Shown: positions 51,372 to 61,312, counted from the stretch's first letter. The stretch: 64,000 nucleotides of DNA from an uncultured bacterium (GCA_949295325.1 CASFKG010000001.1:62001-126000); one strand, 5' to 3'. Notes: generated from the sequence alone by a model not told the origin. Program-made: numbers and translations.

Positions 51372-52634
51372 ATGGAAAAAACTAAATTCATTGCGTTGAT
51401 GGGCCTGGGCCTGCTGGCCCTTTCGGGATGCGCGGGCGGCTCCGGATCGTCCGCGTCCGTAGAAAGCGGGACACCGAGTCTCGACCCGGATCTGGACGAA
51501 AAGCAGGAGTTCGTCTCCTTCCTCCATTCGATGGCGGAAAATCCCTTCGACCTGGCAATCGGGGAAACCACGATGACCGTGGCCGCCGGCTACGTGGCCG
51601 GGGAAAACGGCGGGACCCTGCTGCTCGATGCCTATGCCGGCGACACCGACAAAATCGCCTATCCCTACGAAATAGGGGAAGGAGGCATCGACCTGGGAAT
51701 AGCCCTTACCGATGCAGACGGTGCTCCCCTTTCCGCACTAGAAGGCGGAATCCCGGCGCAATTCGCCGAAATCGGAGTGGACGATATCTCCATCCTCGAT
51801 GACGGCGGCGCCACGACCGAAAACGCCTCCGTGACTTCCTACTTCGCCCTTGGGGAAGACGCGACCGGAGCCATAAAGATGGTGCTAGGGGAAAACGGCC
51901 TTAGCGTGGCGTTCGAAGGCGGTTTCTCCTTAACCGTGGAGAACGTCGGTACCGCTTCCGACCCGACCGTAGAGTCCTATCTGGCGGAAGTCGGCCTTCC
52001 TCTGGCTTCCATCGCCCCGGCCAATTCCACCAACATCGCTTACGGGAACGTCTACAACTCGGTCACCGATTTTTATGCGGTAACCGACGGCGTCATAGCG
52101 GACACCCCGGAGAAAACCACCATGCTCGACCAAGGACCGACGACCATCCACCTCTATACCGCTGAGGACCCGGTCGGGACCATCCTGGTAAGAGGGGAAG
52201 ACGGCAACACTGACCAGATGTCGGTAACCCTCGGCGAAGACGGTGTACCGACGGCCTTGACCACGACGGACTATCTTCCGGATGGCGAGCAGCTCCCCTG
52301 GTCCGAAGCCGGACTGACCGTCGACTATTTCGACATCTCCGGGTTCAGGGGAACCTACGATGCCGACGCTTTGGCGGAAGGCGGCTACGACCAGATCTTC
52401 CAGTACTACGGCTGGCATGCCATGGACTGCTATTTCAGTGCCGTGAGGGAAAGCCTGCCGGAAGGCGAAACGATAACCGATATCGAAATCACGGTCCCAA
52501 GGGACGAAACGCCGACCGACGACATGGTCAGCCAGATCGTCTTCGAAACCAAGGAAGAGGGCAATAACGGCCACCTCATCGTGACGACTGTCAGCGATGA
52601 TCCCGTCATACCATCCCTCCCGGAAATCCAATAA
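51372..52634 (+). CDS. Lipoprotein of unknown function
   Basis: The 420-residue protein has a lipoprotein signal with lipobox LSGC (Cys19) and a Ser/Gly linker. The body is beta-rich and acidic, with FLHSMAENPFDLAIGETTMT near the start like the repeated unit of the preceding gene. It starts 12 bases after that gene's stop with AAGGAG before the ATG. Confidence 0.7.
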   Translation: MEKTKFIALMGLGLLALSGCAGGSGSSASVESGTPSLDPDLDEKQEFVSFLHSMAENPFDLAIGETTMTVAAGYVAGENGGTLLLDAYAGDTDKIAYPYEIGEGGIDLGIALTDADGAPLSALEGGIPAQFAEIGVDDISILDDGGATTENASVTSYFALGEDATGAIKMVLGENGLSVAFEGGFSLTVENVGTASDPTVESYLAEVGLPLASIAPANSTNIAYGNVYNSVTDFYAVTDGVIADTPEKTTMLDQGPTTIHLYTAEDPVGTILVRGEDGNTDQMSVTLGEDGVPTALTTTDYLPDGEQLPWSEAGLTVDYFDISGFRGTYDADALAEGGYDQIFQYYGWHAMDCYFSAVRESLPEGETITDIEITVPRDETPTDDMVSQIVFETKEEGNNGHLIVTTVSDDPVIPSLPEIQ

Positions 52635-52646
52635 GGAGCAAAAACG

Positions 52647-54371
52647 ATGGAAAAACCCGCAAAAATCCTTTCTTTGCTCGTTTCTTTGGCGGCACTAGGC
52701 CTGGTGGGATGCGCCGGGCAGGGCCCGGCTAGTTCCATAGAAGATGAAACTTCGAGCCTCTCGCCGGTGGAGCCCGTTACCTTGAAAGTAACTGGTTTCC
52801 CGGGCGAAATCGGGCTTGGCGCCGACCACGCCCTGAATCTCGACGACTACGTCGAAGTAACCGGGGCCGAAACCTATGAAATAGACGTGATTTCCGGCCC
52901 CGTTTCGCTAGAAGGCCACGTCTTGACCGGGACGGGCTACGGCGACTTCGCCCTTTCCGTTTCGGCGAAGGACAAGTCGACCAGGCTCGAAGGCCGCGTC
53001 GTCACGGACAACCGCCTCGAACTCTCGGCCGCCATCTCCGCGCTGAGCGACAACTACACCGCTTCGATAGCGATAAGCGGACAGAAAACCTACAACTTCC
53101 GCAATGAAAACTACATCGCGATAGGAAGTTACCTTGACGAAACCTATAACTCCTATGCCTACGAGACCAGCATCATCGCCCCGGACGGCAATGCCTATTT
53201 CGCCTTGTTCGGGACGGATTTGGAAAACGTGCCATTCAGTGACCTCATCTTCTCGAGCGGCGTCGACCGGACCCCGGACGAGAAGGGCTACGTCCCGCTC
53301 ACCCTCGTTCCATCCGACTTCGAGGATGTCTACGGGCGGGACGGCAATCCGACCGGCCAGTACGTCCTGAGCGACCAGGAAGCCATAAGCACATTCTTCG
53401 CTTCTGCCTTCATGTACAGTTGGGCCAGCCTTGTGCAGACCAGCTATGCCGCCCAGTTCCTCTGCACCTTCGAGGAAGGCACGCTGACGATGGTCGCGGT
53501 CAACCGCAACTTCTACGAAGTAGGACTTGTCATCACCTTGGAGGATATCGGAACCACTGAAATCGGACTGGTCGAAGACTGGCTTGCCGATCCGGTCTAT
53601 CCCGCCAAGATCGACACGACTCCGATAAGTTCCTTCCTCGACGAAGCCGACGCAAGCGGTTCCTACCACATGTCGGTCCAAGCCGCTTGGGTCAATACCA
53701 ATAACGGAAGCATGACAAACGTCCCCAGTTCCATGGAAGACAGCAACGGCTACGCGCCTTTGTTCAATTACCTGGCCGATGTCTACGTCACCGAGGACTA
53801 TGTCCTTACTTCGGTCAACTACATAACCGATAACGTCTATTCCGCCTACGGGGATAACGGCTACGTTACCGACGGCGTCGTCCTCTACTCCTATAACCAG
53901 GGAAGTCCCACCACCGCCAAGGGTTCCTTGGTCAGGGATGAAAACGGCGAAATAGAGACGGTTCTTTGGGGCGGAGCCTCTTCCACCACCGGCGTCCCGC
54001 CGCTTGAGGGCTATCTCTATTCCCTTTCCGGCATCGACCGCGGCGTGCTCGAAAACGGGAACTTCCGCAGCGAAGGCGACGACACCACCGGCACCATGAC
54101 CCTCTACGGGTTCGACCATTACGGAGACGGCGGGGCATTGAGGCAGGAAATGTACGATCTTGGCGGTTTCCCGCTTAGTTCGATCTACGACAACTTCGGC
54201 ATGTTCAGCCTGCTTGAGAACTACCTAAGCGACGCGATTGCCCTAAGCAAGGACGGCACGTCGCTCGTCTTCCAGTCCTCGCTTGCCTATGCCACCTCCC
54301 AGATATACCTGGTGTCCATAACGGTCGACAGCTTGGGCAGCGGCGATTCGCCCATTGCCCTTCCGGCTTAG
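52647..54371 (+). CDS. Lipoprotein of unknown function
   Basis: The 574-residue protein has lipobox LVGC (Cys~19) and an acidic, tyrosine-rich beta-type body. ISALSDNYTASIAISGQKTY parallels units in its two operon neighbours. It starts 12 bases after the previous stop with AAGGAG. A terminator follows. All three are likely displayed outside the cell. Confidence 0.7.
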   Translation: MEKPAKILSLLVSLAALGLVGCAGQGPASSIEDETSSLSPVEPVTLKVTGFPGEIGLGADHALNLDDYVEVTGAETYEIDVISGPVSLEGHVLTGTGYGDFALSVSAKDKSTRLEGRVVTDNRLELSAAISALSDNYTASIAISGQKTYNFRNENYIAIGSYLDETYNSYAYETSIIAPDGNAYFALFGTDLENVPFSDLIFSSGVDRTPDEKGYVPLTLVPSDFEDVYGRDGNPTGQYVLSDQEAISTFFASAFMYSWASLVQTSYAAQFLCTFEEGTLTMVAVNRNFYEVGLVITLEDIGTTEIGLVEDWLADPVYPAKIDTTPISSFLDEADASGSYHMSVQAAWVNTNNGSMTNVPSSMEDSNGYAPLFNYLADVYVTEDYVLTSVNYITDNVYSAYGDNGYVTDGVVLYSYNQGSPTTAKGSLVRDENGEIETVLWGGASSTTGVPPLEGYLYSLSGIDRGVLENGNFRSEGDDTTGTMTLYGFDHYGDGGALRQEMYDLGGFPLSSIYDNFGMFSLLENYLSDAIALSKDGTSLVFQSSLAYATSQIYLVSITVDSLGSGDSPIALPA

Positions 54372-54384
54372 GCCGGCGTTGACC

Positions 54385-54411
54385 AAAAGGGCCCCTACGG
54401 GGTCCTTTTTG
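54385..54411 (+). terminator. Terminator of secreted-protein operon
   Basis: GGGCCCC-TAC-GGGGTCC (one G-U) followed by TTTTTG, preceded by AAAA. Confidence 0.85.
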
Positions 54412-54422
54412 TTATAAAAGCC

Positions 54423-54450
54423 TTGACAAAGAAGACATTTAGGGGATGAT
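54423..54450 (+). promoter_or_regulatory. M6 protease promoter
   Basis: Consensus -35 TTGACA (54423-54428), 16-base spacer, -10 GATGAT (54445-54450), 8 bases before the ATG at 54459; no Shine-Dalgarno sequence. Confidence 0.55.
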
Positions 54451-54458
54451 TTTCGGGC

Positions 54459-56369
54459 ATGAAAAAACACCTTACTATCATATCGTTGCTGCCGTTGACC
54501 GCGATTGCCCTCTCCGGCTGCGAACTCTTGCGGATTCCGGCTTCGTCTTCGGACGGAAAAGAATCCACGACGACCTCGACGCATGTCGAGCCCTATCCGA
54601 TACCGGACGATTCCTCTTCCAGCGCGGAACCCGGAACCGTAGGGCTGACGTTCACGCTTGGAAACGAATACGTTTCCGAAGGCACGTCCTTCCTCGACTC
54701 GGCCGATCCCTATGTTTCGTTTTTCGACGGGACGACGAGCAAGGCGGTCTCCAACACCGTCGTTTATTCAATCCACAACCAGACTAACGGCAAGAACTAC
54801 AGCGAGGAAGAAGCCCTGGAACCCGGCTTATATTCCGTTACCGCCAGTTATACCTACGGAAAAGATGTCTACACCGCCCAGTGCTTCCTGTCGGTGAGGC
54901 CGTACGAGGCCGAACGAAACAAAGGCTATAGCCAAGTCGATTTGGAATATACCATCTCGACGGATCCCGAACTCGGCGTCTTCGGAATGGAATCGTCTTC
55001 GCCGACCCTAGGAAGTCCGAAGTTCCTGGTCGTCCCGGTTACCTTCAACAACGTCCCGGATTTCACGCAGACGGAACTCGACAACATCTATGATGCCTAT
55101 CTGGCCGACGGAATGGCCGACAAGGGCGGCTTCTATTCTCTGCACGAGTACTACTACCGCTCTTCCTACGGCAAGCTCGACCTCGACATCGAAATAGCCG
55201 ATCCGCTCGAACTGCCGATTTCCACCTCGACTTTCGAAAAGGACAATAATTACCTCTGGACCCTGATGAGCGATTTCCTAAACGAATTCGTCGATAACCG
55301 CGGGATAAACCTGAGCGACTACGATAGCGACGGAAACGGCTATATGGACGGCATCCATTTCATATATAAAACGGACAAAAGCGTCGACGGGACCAGCGAC
55401 ATCTGGTGGAACTACACCACCGGCTTCGAGTTCGAGCCAAACGAAATACATCCAAGCGACGATCCGGAAGCCGCCATGGCTTCCCCGGCCATCTTCTTCT
55501 TCTCGGCCTACGTCTCGATGATGTCGACTTACGCCAGCGTCCCGGATTCCCACACGATCATCCACGAAAGCGGCCACATGCTCGGCCTAAACGACTACTA
55601 CTCCTACGACTACGACGAAGCCCCGGCCGGCGGATCCATGATGATGGATCTGAACGTCGGAGACCATGACCCCTATAGCAAGATGCTCATGGGCTGGGTC
55701 GACCCCTATGTCGTCGACGGGACCAGCGACCATTTCGAAATAACGCTTCGGCCCTTCGAGAGAAGCGGCGACGTCGTGCTTCTTAGGAATACCAGCGAGG
55801 ATCCCTTCAACGGAACCCCCTTCGACGAATACCTGACCCTCAGCTACTACACCCCGACCGGCCTAAACGAACCCGACAGCCGCGGCTATCCGGAATGGAG
55901 CGTCATCGGGGAAGGGCGGATTTACGACCAGCCGGGCCTACAGGTCTACCACGTCGACTCGAGAACCGGCATCGAAACCCGTAATTTCGTGCAGACCAGC
56001 TTCGAATACGTCGACGTAGACGAGGCGACCGCCGAGCAGAAGGAAAACCTCCGCATCGGCGCCGACAACACGCAGAGCAGATCCTGCAACGAAAACTTCC
56101 GCCTTATCGAAGCGGTGGCTTCCGACGGGCTTGACCATTTCACGACCGCTTATTACATGGAGGATTACCTCTCCTACTTCGGAAACAACGAGATCCTTTT
56201 CGGCAACGGCTCCGCTTACGGCGGAAGCCAATATACCAATGCCAAGTTCACCCGCTATTACTACAACGGCAACCTGATGAACGACGGCACCGCCATCGAA
56301 TATTCCTTCCGGGTAATGGACATGGACGGGGAAGGCTTGACCCTGAGATTCGACCGCATAGGGCAGTGA
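54459..56369 (+). CDS. M6-type (immune inhibitor A-like) metalloprotease lipoprotein
   Basis: The 636-residue protein has a lipoprotein signal (lipobox LSGC at ~Cys21) and an Ig-like segment. The catalytic domain has the zinc motif HESGHMLGLND near residue 368 (HExxH with a third ligand downstream) and GGSMMMDLNVGDHDPYSKML, like the M6 family. A beta-sandwich tail ends it. It would act at the cell surface on host or dietary protein. It follows three other secreted proteins but has its own promoter. Confidence 0.85.
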   Translation: MKKHLTIISLLPLTAIALSGCELLRIPASSSDGKESTTTSTHVEPYPIPDDSSSSAEPGTVGLTFTLGNEYVSEGTSFLDSADPYVSFFDGTTSKAVSNTVVYSIHNQTNGKNYSEEEALEPGLYSVTASYTYGKDVYTAQCFLSVRPYEAERNKGYSQVDLEYTISTDPELGVFGMESSSPTLGSPKFLVVPVTFNNVPDFTQTELDNIYDAYLADGMADKGGFYSLHEYYYRSSYGKLDLDIEIADPLELPISTSTFEKDNNYLWTLMSDFLNEFVDNRGINLSDYDSDGNGYMDGIHFIYKTDKSVDGTSDIWWNYTTGFEFEPNEIHPSDDPEAAMASPAIFFFSAYVSMMSTYASVPDSHTIIHESGHMLGLNDYYSYDYDEAPAGGSMMMDLNVGDHDPYSKMLMGWVDPYVVDGTSDHFEITLRPFERSGDVVLLRNTSEDPFNGTPFDEYLTLSYYTPTGLNEPDSRGYPEWSVIGEGRIYDQPGLQVYHVDSRTGIETRNFVQTSFEYVDVDEATAEQKENLRIGADNTQSRSCNENFRLIEAVASDGLDHFTTAYYMEDYLSYFGNNEILFGNGSAYGGSQYTNAKFTRYYYNGNLMNDGTAIEYSFRVMDMDGEGLTLRFDRIGQ

Positions 56370-56376
56370 ATCGCTA

Positions 56377-56382
56377 TATAAT
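56377..56382 (+). promoter_or_regulatory. -10 box TATAAT before trpS, leaderless arrangement
   Basis: TATAAT ends 6 bases before the trpS ATG. No T-box leader can fit in the 19-base gap to the upstream gene. Confidence 0.55.
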
Positions 56383-56388
56383 GTCGCT

Positions 56389-57372
56389 ATGCCGCGCATA
56401 TTATCTGGTATAAAGCCGACGGGACAATTGACCCTCGGCAACTATCTGGGCGCCTTGAGGCGCTTCCCCAGTTTCCAAGAAGGAAACGAACCCTTCATCT
56501 TCATCGCCGACCTGCATGCCCTGACGCTGCCGATCGACCCGAAGCTATTAAGGGAAAATTCCATCGACATCGCCTGCTTCTACTTGGCCTCTGGCCTCGA
56601 TCCGAAAGTCACGACGATTTTCCTTCAGTCCTCCGTTAGCGAACACGCGGAATTAAACGCCATCCTCCAGAACTATCTCTACATGGGCGAGCTCAAGAGA
56701 ATGACCCAATTCAAGGACAAGTCGAGCAAGATGAAGGACGAAGCCATCGGGATGGGGCTATTCGCCTACCCGGTTCTGATGGCCGCCGATATCTTGCTCT
56801 ACAATAGCGACATCGTTCCGGTTGGCGAAGACCAGAACCAGCACGTCGAGCTTTGCCGCGACCTCGTCCGCCGCTTCAACGGACGCTACGGCGAAATTCT
56901 CAAGCTCCCCAAGGCCTCCGTGCCCGAAACCGGGGCCCGCATCATGAGTCTCGCCGATCCCCATAAGAAGATGTCGAAGTCCGATCCGAAAGGCGATATC
57001 TTCCTCAAGGATCCGATGAACGTAACCCGCAAGAAGATCATGTCGGCCATTACCGACTGCGGATCGGAGGTTACCTACGATCCGGTCGAAAAGCCCGGCA
57101 TCTCCAATCTTCTGACCATTTACGGCGCCATCTGCGAAATGACCCCGCAGGAGGCGGCCAACGTTTTCAAGGGCTACCGCTACGGCGAATTCAAGAAAGC
57201 CGTGGCCGATAAGGTCGTCGAAGAACTCGAACCCTTCCAAAACCGCTATCTGGCCATCAAGGAAAGCGGCGAATACAAGGACATACTCCGCGACGGGGCC
57301 GCCCGCGCCAAGAAAATCGCCCACAAAACCCTTACGAAAGTTCAAAAAGCCGTTGGATTGCTTGTCTTGTAA
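56389..57372 (+). CDS. trpS: Tryptophanyl-tRNA synthetase
   Basis: The 327-residue class Ic synthetase has GIKPTGQLTLGNYLGAL with the TxGN variant of HIGH and KKMSKSD near residue 195. GEDQNQHVEL binds tryptophan. Length is normal. It appears to have a leaderless promoter and no T-box or anti-TRAP control. Confidence 0.95.
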   Translation: MPRILSGIKPTGQLTLGNYLGALRRFPSFQEGNEPFIFIADLHALTLPIDPKLLRENSIDIACFYLASGLDPKVTTIFLQSSVSEHAELNAILQNYLYMGELKRMTQFKDKSSKMKDEAIGMGLFAYPVLMAADILLYNSDIVPVGEDQNQHVELCRDLVRRFNGRYGEILKLPKASVPETGARIMSLADPHKKMSKSDPKGDIFLKDPMNVTRKKIMSAITDCGSEVTYDPVEKPGISNLLTIYGAICEMTPQEAANVFKGYRYGEFKKAVADKVVEELEPFQNRYLAIKESGEYKDILRDGAARAKKIAHKTLTKVQKAVGLLVL

Positions 57373-58164
57373 ATGCTCTTCGCCATCGATATAGACGGGA
57401 CTTTGCTGCATAGCGACGGTTCTTTGCCGAAGGCGAACGCGGACGTCTTGAGGAAGGCGGCTTCGCAAGGGCACACGGTTGTTCTTTCAAGCGGCCGCCC
57501 GCCGCGGTCGCTTTTGCCTATCTACGGCGAGATCGGACTCTCCGCTCCCCTTGTCGCCTATAACGGCGGCTATGTCTTCGACCCCGGGGATCCCGGCTTC
57601 CCGGAAAGGAGGTTCACGTTCCGCCGCCAAGACCTCATAGATGTCGAAAAGGCGATGCGGGGGAGGCTTATTTCGATCATGTGCGAATCCTCGTCGGCGA
57701 TCTACGGGAACGGAATCGACCGCGAACTCGACAAATACTTCCCCTATGCCGGCATGAAACACGTTTTCGGACCTTTGGAAGAAGTGCTGAAGGAGGATTG
57801 CTTTACCGCCCTCTTCAGGTGCCGGCGGAAAGAAGACGAACGCCTCCTCGAGCATGTCTTGGAAAGCCATAAGGGAGTCCGTTACCGCCACTGGAGGTCA
57901 TCCCCCTACGCGGAGGCTTTCATCGAAGGCGCCGACAAAGGCGATGCCATAGCCTATATCCAGGAAAAAACCGGAATACCAAAAGAGCAAACCGTCGCGA
58001 TAGGCGATTCCGACAATGATTTCGGAATGTTGAAAAACTCGCAATTCCCCTATCTTATGGCCAATTTCAGGAAAAAACCGGAAGTTGAAGGCTTCCGGTT
58101 GAGCAAACGTTCAAACGACGAAGACGGGGTCGCCGCGATCGTCGCTTCCTTCCTAGGCGCCTAG
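57373..58164 (+). CDS. Cof-type HAD phosphatase
   Basis: The 263-residue protein has motif I AIDIDGTLLHSDG, motif II LSSGRPPRSL and motif IV IGDSDNDFGML, with a type IIB cap between. Such enzymes dephosphorylate sugar phosphates, nucleotides or flavin intermediates. The ATG abuts the trpS stop. Its end overlaps the convergent mutase by 12 bases. Confidence 0.88.
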   Translation: MLFAIDIDGTLLHSDGSLPKANADVLRKAASQGHTVVLSSGRPPRSLLPIYGEIGLSAPLVAYNGGYVFDPGDPGFPERRFTFRRQDLIDVEKAMRGRLISIMCESSSAIYGNGIDRELDKYFPYAGMKHVFGPLEEVLKEDCFTALFRCRRKEDERLLEHVLESHKGVRYRHWRSSPYAEAFIEGADKGDAIAYIQEKTGIPKEQTVAIGDSDNDFGMLKNSQFPYLMANFRKKPEVEGFRLSKRSNDEDGVAAIVASFLGA

Positions 58165-59859
58165 GTATTCCCTTAGGGCCGAGTAGATCGATTCGGCTTT
58201 TTCGAGCAGGCCCTCTTCGCCGGTGCCGACGGCTTCGACGTAGAACTTGATCTTCGGTTCGGTGCCGCTAGGACGGACCGCGACCCAGCTGCCGTCGCTT
58301 AGGAAGAGCTTTACCAACTGCGACTTGGGCAATGTCAAGGGGCCTCTTTCCCCTTTCTCTTCCCAAAGGGAGGTTTCGTAGTCTTCGAGGCGCAGGACGC
58401 CGTTGCCCAGGACTTCGTGCGGCGGGTTGCTGTGCAGCTTTTCCATCATGCGGCCCATCTTCGCGTGGCCGGTGGGTCCTTCGAGTTCGAGCGAATAACC
58501 GCGGGCCATATGATAGCCGTAACGCTTCATCAGGCCTTCGTAGGCCTCGTCGAGGGATTCCCCTTTCAGGTGGTGGAAAAGGGCCATTTCGCAATAAAGC
58601 AATATGGCCTGTATGCCGTCCTTGTCGCGGACGAAAGGAGCCAGGAGGCAGCCGTATGATTCCTCGTATCCGAAAACGAAGGTCGAAGGGACGTGGGCTT
58701 CTTCTTTCCTCGCTATGGCGTCGCCTATGAACTTGAATCCGGTGAGGAAGGATTCGGTGGCCACGCCGTAGCCATGGGCGATTTTGCGGCCCAGATCGCT
58801 GGTTACGACGGTGTCGTAGACGACCGAGTCGGCCGGCAATTTCCCTTTGAGTTTCCTCTCCGAAAGGACGTAATCAAGTAGCAATGCCGCCGATTCGTTC
58901 CCGGTGAACAGCCTCCAGTCTCCCTTGCTTGACTTGTAGGCTACCCCTACCCTGTCGCCGTCGGGATCCGTCATGACGACGAGATCGGCATCGATGTCCT
59001 TGGCGAGTTTCAGGGCCTCGATATAGGCATCGGGGTTTTCGGGATTGGGCGATTTGGTGCCGGAGAAGGCGGGATCGTGGGTGCATTGGCTGAGCACGGG
59101 CGTCACTTCATAACCGGTTTCCCGGAAGACGCGCATGGCGTTTTCGTAACTGGCTCCGTGCTGGGGGGTATAGACGATTTTGAAACCCTTTTTGCAAAGG
59201 CCGGGATTCAGTTGGACTTCCTTGACGAGCCGGATGTATTCGTCATCCACCTCGGCTGGGAGTATTTCGGTTGTTCCCGGCTTTCCGCCTTTTGGCACTT
59301 CCACCTCCAGGGGATCGGGGTACTCGGCGATTATCTGCAGGAGCCTTGCTATCTTGTCCGGAACGAGCTGGCAGCCCTTTTCGTCGTAGACCTTGTAGCC
59401 GTTATATTGCTTCGGATTATGGGAAGCGGTGATCATCACGCCGCCGACGCAGCCCTTGTAACGGACGGCGAAGCTCAGTTCCGGGGTCGGGCGGAGGCTG
59501 TCGAATAGATAGGCCTTAAGGCCCATCGCATTGAAAATCTCCGCGGACAGTTCACTGTAGTCGCGGCTATGGAACCGGTTGTCGTGGCTGATTGCCACGC
59601 CCTTTTCGTAGGCTTGTTTCCCGAATTTCTCGATGAGATAGCGGCCGAAGGCCACCGCGGCGCGCCGGACCGTGAATTCGTTCATACGGTTGGTACCCGG
59701 CCCCAAAACGCCGCGCATTCCCGCGGTCCCGAATTCGATGTCGCGGTAAAAGGCATCCGCTTTTTCCTCCGCACTCATCGAGGAAATGGTGTTTTTGTCT
59801 TCTTGGCTAACAAGCGGCGAGTTAAGCCACCTGCCGACCCTAGTCTCTATGCTTTCCAT
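58153..59859 (-). CDS. Phosphoglucomutase/phosphomannomutase
   Basis: The 568-residue protein has the phosphoserine loop TASHNPKQYNGYKVY (residues ~143-157), metal loop DPDGDRVG, sugar-binding GYEESYG and the C-terminal RPSGTEPKIKFY. It matches the large PgcA type that interconverts glucose-1- and glucose-6-phosphate. A TATAAT box lies 15 bases before the ATG, with GGGAAA between as a weak ribosome site. Confidence 0.93.
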   Translation of the reverse strand: MESIETRVGRWLNSPLVSQEDKNTISSMSAEEKADAFYRDIEFGTAGMRGVLGPGTNRMNEFTVRRAAVAFGRYLIEKFGKQAYEKGVAISHDNRFHSRDYSELSAEIFNAMGLKAYLFDSLRPTPELSFAVRYKGCVGGVMITASHNPKQYNGYKVYDEKGCQLVPDKIARLLQIIAEYPDPLEVEVPKGGKPGTTEILPAEVDDEYIRLVKEVQLNPGLCKKGFKIVYTPQHGASYENAMRVFRETGYEVTPVLSQCTHDPAFSGTKSPNPENPDAYIEALKLAKDIDADLVVMTDPDGDRVGVAYKSSKGDWRLFTGNESAALLLDYVLSERKLKGKLPADSVVYDTVVTSDLGRKIAHGYGVATESFLTGFKFIGDAIARKEEAHVPSTFVFGYEESYGCLLAPFVRDKDGIQAILLYCEMALFHHLKGESLDEAYEGLMKRYGYHMARGYSLELEGPTGHAKMGRMMEKLHSNPPHEVLGNGVLRLEDYETSLWEEKGERGPLTLPKSQLVKLFLSDGSWVAVRPSGTEPKIKFYVEAVGTGEEGLLEKAESIYSALREYLGA

Positions 59860-59880
59860 AAAATTTCCCGTTTGATTATA

Positions 59881-60840
59881 TCAAAGGCCGGCCAAAGTGC
59901 CTTCGAGGATGTTGTCGATTTCCGCCTCGGCCTTAACGTCGGCAAGCCCCTGCAGCGGAGCGGGAAGCTTCCCGAATTCGAGGCGGTAGGCAACCAGCCA
60001 CTGCCTATTAAGGCCGAACTTCTCGCGGAGTTCGCGATTAAGGGCGAAATCCCCGTATTTGGGGTCGCCGGCGATCGGATGGCCGATCGAAGCCAGATGG
60101 ACCCTAATCTGGTGGGTGCGCCCGGTCAAAAGGCTGACCTCCAGCAAGGTAAATCCCCGGTAATGCCTTATGGGGGTATACGCGGTCAACGCGTTTTGGC
60201 CCCCTTCGCTGACCGGAACGACCCTAACGAGGCCGGAAGCCGAATCTTTCCTCAACGGAAGATCGATCTGCCCGCCTTTCTCCACTTCCCCCTTGACCAA
60301 CGCCAGATAGGTCTTGGCGATGCCTTCCCTGGACTTGAAGGCTTCCTCCAGCGCCTTGAGGGCGCCGTCCGTCTTTCCGAACACGACAAGGCCGGCGGTA
60401 TTCCGGTCGAGGCGATGGGCCGGCGAAGGCACGAAAGAAGCCGTTTGGGGGTCGAATTCGCCCTTGAAGCAAAGGTAGTCGAGAACCGCCTGGGTCAAGG
60501 TCTTCCGCTTTTCGGTGCTGTCCCCGTAAACGAGGAGGCCGGCCGGCTTATCGGCAATCAGGATGTTGGCGTCTTCATAGGCGATGCGATAAGGAAAGGG
60601 CTTCCCGGTTACCGGGCGGGGCTTGCGGAAGCTTTCCATCTGCTCGTCGGTAACGTAAATTCGCACGATGTCGCCCGCATGCAGGGCCTGGTCTTTCTTG
60701 ACCCAGTGCCCGTTTACCTTGATGTCCTTTTTCCGGAATGTCCGGTAAATGAAGGAAAGCGGGGCTTCCGAAAGGTATTTGCGGACGAACTTCTCGGCCT
60801 TCATCCCCTCTTCAAGAGGGGAAATCAGTTTTTCAACCAT
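59881..60840 (-). CDS. RluA-family pseudouridine synthase
   Basis: The ~319-residue protein has an N-terminal S4 domain (residues ~13-70) and the RluA catalytic motif HRLDRNTAGLVVFGKT with the nucleophilic Asp, then a LLTGRTHQIRVHLASIGHPI motif. It is RluC/RluD-like and modifies 23S rRNA. The start at 60840 is preferred because TATAAT (60848-60853) ends 7 bases before it; the longer frame to 60864 crosses that box. Confidence 0.9.
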   Translation of the reverse strand: MVEKLISPLEEGMKAEKFVRKYLSEAPLSFIYRTFRKKDIKVNGHWVKKDQALHAGDIVRIYVTDEQMESFRKPRPVTGKPFPYRIAYEDANILIADKPAGLLVYGDSTEKRKTLTQAVLDYLCFKGEFDPQTASFVPSPAHRLDRNTAGLVVFGKTDGALKALEEAFKSREGIAKTYLALVKGEVEKGGQIDLPLRKDSASGLVRVVPVSEGGQNALTAYTPIRHYRGFTLLEVSLLTGRTHQIRVHLASIGHPIAGDPKYGDFALNRELREKFGLNRQWLVAYRLEFGKLPAPLQGLADVKAEAEIDNILEGTLAGL

Positions 60841-60864
60841 CGGGGAGATTATACTAAACCGCAA

Positions 60865-60893
60865 TTGAAATGCCCACCGCCCGCCCCTATAAT
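60865..60893 (+). promoter_or_regulatory. tRNA-Ser promoter
   Basis: -35 TTGAAA (60865-60870), 17-base spacer, -10 TATAAT (60888-60893). Confidence 0.85.
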
Positions 60894-60906
60894 AGCGGGG
60901 CGCTAC

Positions 60907-60997
60907 GGAGGAATACCCAAGTGGCTGAAGGGGCGGGCTTGGAAAGCTCGTAGGCTCTTAACCGGGCGCAAGGGTTCGACTCCCTTTTCCTCCGCCA
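60907..60997 (+). tRNA. tRNA-Ser (GGA)
   Basis: The anticodon arm CGGGC-TTGGAAA-GCTCG gives anticodon GGA. The long variable arm, T-arm GGGTTCGACTCCC, acceptor GGAGGAA/TTCCTCC, discriminator G and encoded CCA are as expected for tRNA-Ser. Confidence 0.95.
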
Positions 60998-61009
60998 GAT
61001 CGAAACAGC

Positions 61010-61038
61010 GATCCCGGTCGATGCCGGGGTCTTTTCTT
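61010..61038 (+). terminator. tRNA-Ser terminator
   Basis: GATCCCGG-TCGATG-CCGGGGTC (one G-U) then TTTTCTT. Between here and 61286 I see no convincing gene. Confidence 0.8.
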
Positions 61039-61285
61039 ATTCAAAGGAGTAACGATTTCTTTAAATTGTTGTCCCCATCCTTGCTTCTAAAACATCAATT
61101 TAGTAAATCGAAGTAATTCATGGGCCTAAAAATATCCCGGACCGCTAAAGCAGATAAATGACCGGTTCGACCGGGAAAAGGTGGCAGAACCGCTTCGGCG
61201 ATTTCTTCATGCGGTAACGAAAGTAGGAGGCAACGCCCTAGCCGCTCCTGCTTGCCGGGGGATTGGGCATTTTTCCAGCCGGCGG

Positions 61286-61312
61286 CAAAAAGAAAAGACC
61301 CGCTTGGGGTCG
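61286..61312 (-). terminator. Terminator of 61330-63564 operon
   Basis: On the minus strand GACCC-CAAGC-GGGTC followed by TTTTCTTTTT. Confidence 0.75.

Noticed and set aside
56340-56389. T-box or leader control of trpS
   Set aside because: Only 19 bases separate it from the upstream gene and a -10 box fills them; no leader structure is possible.
59569-61116. 515-residue plus-strand open frame
   Set aside because: It lies antisense across the phosphohexomutase and pseudouridine synthase genes and through tRNA-Ser; no family features. An artefact of GC-rich coding DNA.
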